From assembly GCA_030685235.1 (NCBI GenBank), contig MU839148.1, positions 1 through 64,000 on the forward strand: DNA of 64,000 bases, in the 5' to 3' direction. The notes beneath the pieces are model-generated. The model was not told the DNA's origin. It worked only from the letters and a program-made list of their open reading frames with translations, and did no database searches. The position numbers and the translations under genes are program-made. Position 1 is the stretch's first letter, and each line of letters starts with the position of its first letter. Shown piece by piece: positions 59,212-64,000 of the stretch. The stretch is from Copromyces sp. CBS 386.78 (taxonomy: Eukaryota; Ascomycota; Sordariomycetes; Sordariales; Sordariaceae).

Positions 59212-60009
59212 AGTCTACGAAGCAGCACAGGGGCGGGAACTTGAATAATGTCCGCCGCGGAGACGAAGATACTAAAGACGGGACATATGGTTGCACATTT
59301 GGTTAGCACACCCACCCGAACATACAAATGTGGCATAGGACGAAAACATGTCCAAGGCGTCATGGCATAATGCATTTTCACAGGCGCATTGCTGCGTCGT
59401 TGGCGTTTGGATAAGCAAGTTTGAGGGTGGCATAAGTTGAGGTTGTATCTATCAGAATTTCACTCTCGTATCAAAGGAAAAGGTTTAACATTTCACTAAC
59501 ATCTCCTGACAACTGAAAAGGACTGCAGTGGTAGTCAAAGTTGTAGGTTGGTTATGAGATTCAATGGCTGATGTGGGTTATGACCTGCACGTAAGGACGC
59601 CAATTGCTTTCAGGTAGATTTGCTAGGATATTGAGGTTAGTATTGGCCATCTCGAACCCGTAAAATCTTTCGACGACATTCTTCTCATCATCACAAAAAC
59701 GCCAGAGGATACGGTGACCAACACAAGGTGGGAATTGTTCATATCAGCCAACATCGGCAGGCCAATGCACAGACCATATCAAATCCTTATATAGCGTTGA
59801 TCTCATCGTATGTACAAGTATTGACGAGTGTCAAACGCAATTCTCCTTCTGAACCACAATAGCAGTTGCTAACGATACTTTCGTCAGGAGGAAATTCATC
59901 AACCCTATTTCAACTGAACTAAAGCCTTCTTTCCTGAAATAGACACAGTCGAAGAAGTTATTGCGAAAGGCACATTCCATGGTGCCGGCGCATATATCAA
60001 GCAGTCACA
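59212..60009. other. Intergenic region
   Basis: About 800 bp between the acyl-CoA-binding protein gene and the 227-aa protein gene, same strand. No element recognised. Confidence 0.5.
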
Positions 60010-60693
60010 ATGTCCTCACATTCGAATCATCGAGCGGGCGCCCACCCCACCGGCGGGGGACAGCATCAACCTCCAACCCTCCGACCCTCCCAGCAAATCC
60101 CACCACTCGTAAACGTCGCACCCAGCTTGTTTGTGCCTCTCCGAAAGGAAGACATCGAACCACCATCCGAAGACGACCAGCCAAGCCAGCGGATCGCACG
60201 CTTGAAGCGCATTATCGAGACCATCGACTACCACACCGCCGCCGTCAAGGAGAACTTCATGTGGATGTTTGAGCGGGAGATGCACCGCTATTCTCTCGAC
60301 GCAGCCGAGCGTGAGGAGGAGTTCGGGCTTCGCGATCTGCACCCGCCGGGCCCGGCAGAGGCGGAGATCGACGCCGTTTTTCAAAGCATGGAGAGGCCGG
60401 CCCCCGGAGGTTTTGACTACAATGATTTCAACAATCCGTTCAACATCAAGGATCTGCCGGATGTCAACCCGCAGGAGTACATGCCTCACAATGTCTCGCT
60501 AAGGGAGAAGGCCATGATGGATATCCTGACGGTGGTGGAATCGGGCAAGAGGGAAATCGATGGGTACGAGAATCACATGAGCGGCTTGAGGAGCCACCAT
60601 CTCGAATTGCTAGAGAGGGAGCACGAGAGGCTCAGACAGGCGGCATTGAGACCGGAGGAACGGACTCGGGTACAGGATGCGCCCATGGGTTGA
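60010..60693 (+). CDS. Uncharacterised 227-aa acidic protein
   Basis: No family recognised. Intronless frame of 227 aa that starts at an ATG in good context (CACAATG). The first 50 residues are low-complexity (His, Gly, Pro, Gln). Then come a helical, charged stretch with RIARLKRIIETIDYHTAAVKENF, an EREEEFGLRDL segment, a region with FDYNDFNNPFNIKDLP, and a C-terminal helix with regularly spaced Leu, Glu and Arg residues (HHLELLEREHERLRQAAL). No signal peptide or membrane span. The composition is that of a real soluble protein with coiled-coil potential. Codon use and the even pattern of charged residues support coding; nothing in the surroundings indicates a role. Confidence 0.7.
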   Translation: MSSHSNHRAGAHPTGGGQHQPPTLRPSQQIPPLVNVAPSLFVPLRKEDIEPPSEDDQPSQRIARLKRIIETIDYHTAAVKENFMWMFEREMHRYSLDAAEREEEFGLRDLHPPGPAEAEIDAVFQSMERPAPGGFDYNDFNNPFNIKDLPDVNPQEYMPHNVSLREKAMMDILTVVESGKREIDGYENHMSGLRSHHLELLEREHERLRQAALRPEERTRVQDAPMG

Positions 60694-61452
60694 TATCTTA
60701 GGTCTCACCATATGCTACCTGCCGTAGGAGTTTCGACATGGATACGAGCTCATGGATGGATGAGCAGCAGCCGTGAAGCAGGAACCAGGCCCTAAATGAT
60801 CACCAACTAAATAAAAGAGCAGACCGTCTACTACTACCTCTTTAACGTGCAACCTGCTTAAGCAAGGTCATTTTCGTCGTGATGAGATGTGGCAACCGGC
60901 GGTAAGAATCACTGCTCAAGGAGGCCCTCGAAAGGGACATCTAGCGTGTATCCATAAACGGAGCCAAATGATATCTATCTAGGACACATGATAGAGGGGA
61001 ACACTCGTAGAGTGTGCAAACATCCATACCCGAAAGCGTGGACGGTGCGAACCAATATCCCCCTACAATAAGTGGCCATGGTACAATAATGAGAGAAAAA
61101 GATCAAAAAAGAGGAAGCGCGGCAGCTGGCCGAGTTTTTAATGGAGTTGGGAAATCTGAAAGTGGGCTTACAAATTGAGCAATCTGATTGGTCGAAGCTC
61201 TCTTTGCTCCGCTCACTGCTTGCCGGACGGCAGGGCGGAACCCACTGCACCGACCAGGGCAGTCGACTGGCAGTGGAGAGTGGCAGGTCCATCTTTCCAA
61301 CTCACAGCACAGACCAGACGACTGCCCACTGTCATTGCCGACCCGACATAACGCTGCTGCAGGCATATTGCGATACACTCGGCCTACCTACCTCTCGATA
61401 CTATCTCGACCTCCAATCCCCCCTCCGACCGCCGTCGAGACGACGACACACG
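60694..61452. other. Intergenic region upstream of nuo78
   Basis: About 760 bp with the 3' flank of the 227-aa protein gene and the promoter/leader of the complex I gene. CT-rich sequence at about 61375-61440 lies just before the start codon. No other feature seen. Confidence 0.5.
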
Positions 61453-63963
61453 ATGTTGAGGTCGACATTGTCCCGTTCGGCTTGGCGGACTGGCAGGCAT
61501 CAGGCGGCCAGGAATGCCAGCCGTGTCTTTTCGGCCACAGCTCAGAGACCCGCAGAGGTCGAGCTCACAATTGGTATGTCTCCATCCAGACCTCCACCCC
61601 ATGACTAGCATACACCGTGTATGATCCCCGTACCCGTCGGCGCCGATGTACTGACTCGTGTCTCCCGTATCTTGCAGATGGAAAGAAGGTCTCTATTGAG
61701 GGTGAGCACTCATACAATGCGCTGCGTCGCAAGTCCTGGGCTACGGAAATGGGGAGGAGAGGGGGCAAAAAATCACGGACATGGTCGTCGCTAATACTCG
61801 AGGAAATCAACAGCCGGATCGGCCTTGATCCAGGCTTGCGAAAAGGCCGGCGTTACCATTCCCAGGTATGCGGAAAACGGACCCTAAATCACGGAAAACT
61901 GCCCGTAGAGGTTCTTGCGCTGACTGTCTTGCAGATACTGTTATCATGAGTACGTCCCATACGGTTTCGCCCCGCTCCCCCCAACTTATCGCAGCTCCAG
62001 TCACTCCAGCAGGCGTTCAGCCCTACGAAGATGGACTGACAAATGTACAACTTCTTAGGAAGCTCATGATTGCGGGCAACTGCCGCATGTGCTTGGTCGA
62101 AGTCGAAAAGGTCCCGAAGCCCGTCGCGTCGTGCGCATGGCCCGTCCAGCCCGGCATGGTCGTCAAGACCAACTCGCCCCTGACACACAAGGCGCGGGAG
62201 GGTGTGATGGAATTCCTGCTCGCGAACCACCCCTTGGACTGCCCTATTTGCGATCAGGGTGGTGAGTGCGATCTCCAGGACCAGTCGATGCGCTACGGCG
62301 GCGACCGCGGTCGGTTCCACGAAATCGGCGGGAAGCGAGCGGTGGAGGACAAGAACATGGGTCCCCTTATCAAGACCTCCATGAACAGGTGTATCCAGTG
62401 CACGAGGTGTGTGCGGTTCGCGAACGATATTGCCGGCGCCCCGGAACTGGGTTCGACGGGGCGTGGCAACGACCTGCAGATTGGTACCTACCTGGAGAAG
62501 AACCTCGACTCCGAGCTTTCTGGTAACGTCATCGATCTCTGCCCTGTCGGTGCTTTGACCTCGAAGCCGTATGCTTTCCGTGCACGCCCCTGGGAGCTGA
62601 AGAAGACGGAATCGGTCGACGTTCTGGATGGCCTGGGCTCGAACATTCGTGTTGACACTCGTGGTTTGGAGGTTATGCGCATTCTTCCTCGCCTCAACGA
62701 CGAGGTTAACGAGGAGTGGATCAACGACAAGACTCGCTTTGCCTGCGATGGTCTCAAGACCCAGCGTCTTACCATTCCCCTGGTCCGAAGAGAAGGAAAG
62801 TTCGAGCCGGCTTCATGGGACCAGGCTCTGACTGAGATTGCCCACGCTCACCAAACGTTGAACCCCCAGGGCAATGAGTTCAAGGCCATTGCTGGTCAGC
62901 TCACCGAGGTTGAGTCGTTGGTTGCCATGAAGGATCTTGCCAACAGACTCGGATCCGAGAACCTCGCGCTGGATATGCCCTCGGGCAACAAGCCTCTCGC
63001 CCACGGTGTTGATGTCCGCTCTAACTACATCTTCAACTCCAGCATCGTCGGTATCGAGTCTGCTGATGTTATCCTCCTTGTTGGTACTAACCCAAGACAT
63101 GAGGCTGCTGTACTCAATGCTAGGATCCGTAAGCAATGGCTGCGCTCTGATCTTGAGATTGGCGTTGTTGGCCAGACCTGGGATTCTACTTTCGAGTTTG
63201 AGCACCTTGGCACCGACCATGCTGCTCTCCAGAAGGCCCTTGAGGGTGAATTTGGCCAGAAGCTCAAGTCGGCCAAGAACCCCATGATCATTGTGGGCTC
63301 CGGCGTCACTGACCACGGCGATGCTAATGCCTTCTATGAAACCGTCGGAAAGTTCGTCGACAGCAACGCTTCCAACTTCCTCACCGAGGAGTGGAACGGC
63401 TACAACGTTCTCCAGCGCGCTGCCTCCAGAGTCGGCGCCTTCGAGGTTGGCTTCACTGTTCCCTCCGCCGAGGTTGCCGAGACAAAGCCCAAGTTCGTCT
63501 GGCTCCTCGGCGCCGATGAGTTCGACGAGGCCGCTATTCCAAAGGACGCCTTCATCGTCTACCAGGGCCACCACGGTGACAGGGGCGCCCAGATCGCCGA
63601 TATCGTTCTCCCTGGTGCTGCCTACACTGAGAAGGCTGGCACCTACGTCAACACTGAGGGCCGTGTGCAGATGACCCGCGCTGCCACCGGCCTTCCCGGT
63701 GCCGCCCGCACGGACTGGAAGATCCTTCGCGCTGTGAGCGAGTACCTTGGCGTCCGCCTTCCCTACGATGATGTCGCTCAGCTTCGGGATCGCATGGTCG
63801 AGATCAGCCCTGCTCTATCATCTTACGATATCATCGAGGCTCCCTCGCTCCAGCAGCTCAGCAAGGTGCAGCTGGTTGAGCAGAACCAGGGCGCTACCGC
63901 AAGCAACGAGCCCCTCAAGAAGGTCATCGATAACTTTTACTTTACCGACGCCATCTCCAGAAG
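61453..63963 (+). CDS. nuo78: NADH:ubiquinone oxidoreductase 78-kDa subunit (NDUFS1/NuoG), 3' incomplete
   Basis: Iron-sulfur subunit of mitochondrial complex I that passes electrons from the flavin site along the peripheral arm. Exons 61453-61573, 61678-61701, 61814-61865, 61935-61949 and 62059-63963; a further intron begins at 63964 (GTTTGT), so the last codons lie beyond the window. About 705 residues are visible; the family is near 740. The start gives a basic, Ser/Arg-rich mitochondrial presequence (MLRSTLSRSAWRTGRH). Cluster ligands: 2Fe-2S Cys68 in the micro-exon, then GNCRMC and PVASC; His-Cys 4Fe-4S cluster HPLDCPICDQGGECDLQDQ; second 4Fe-4S CIQCTRC with a downstream DLCPVGALT. The molybdopterin-oxidoreductase-like domain follows. 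The four introns in the first 600 bp contrast with the uninterrupted rest. Confidence 0.95.
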
Positions 63964-64000
63964 GTTTGTTTTTCTTCCCTCTCGATCTCTCCGTTTATAG

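Overview
The window looks like nuclear DNA from a filamentous ascomycete, most likely a Sordariales species close to Neurospora/Sordaria. Genes are monocistronic and lie on both strands. Introns are mostly 50-110 bp with GTATGT/GTAAGT-type donors, CTAAC-like branch sites and CAG/TAG acceptors. From memory, the set glutamate synthase ... adh-1 ... nuo78 is also linked in Neurospora crassa; I could not check this. No tRNA, 5S rRNA, CRISPR, phage or complete transposon was seen. There is one 10-N gap at 41805-41814.

I support 18 protein genes. Left part: NADH-glutamate synthase (3522-10052,+); a VTC2/3-type SPX subunit of the polyphosphate polymerase (10913-13374,+); Ctf8 (13965-14444,+); a Gde1-type SPX-ankyrin-glycerophosphodiesterase (16033-19850,+); a WW-domain Q/G/P-rich protein (21244-22765,+); an ER membrane protein that may be Pga1-like (23685-24589,-); a peroxisomal ABCD half-transporter (25433-27783,+); and a secreted Ser/Thr-rich repeat protein (28475-30403,-). 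Middle: gamma-glutamyltranspeptidase (33337-35176,+); alcohol dehydrogenase (35587-36719,-); Arp3 (39134-40822,-); taspase-type threonine aspartase (42427-44381,+); SelO/Fmp40 (44960-47005,-); and an aldo-keto reductase (48178-49227,+). Right part: a PUF RNA-binding protein (50144-53141,-); mitoribosomal mS33/Rsm27 (54889-55399,-) divergent from an RNase III (55862-56896,+); a tail-anchored acyl-CoA-binding protein of ACBD5/Atg37 type (58151-59211,+); an unrecognised 227-aa protein (60010-60693,+); and the complex I 78-kDa subunit (61453 to beyond the window end,+). Exon boundaries were derived by hand from splice consensus, reading frame and protein-family continuity.

Most of this is ordinary housekeeping content. 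Themes that recur are phosphate storage and recovery (two SPX proteins within 9 kb, with a CACGTG motif upstream of one), mitochondria (SelO, mS33, complex I) and peroxisomal acyl-CoA handling (ABCD transporter, ACBD5/Atg37-like protein).

I found no clearly new gene system. The observations most worth a second look are: complementary triplet repeats in the 5' and 3' untranslated regions of adh-1; an isolated fragment of the 5' end of LSU rDNA at about 57573-57625; a 57-nt intron without a stop codon in the PUF gene; micro-exons in the complex I gene; a 12-bp perfect hairpin at 38467-38494; a telobox between mS33 and RNase III; and a suspect assembly join at 41660-41910.
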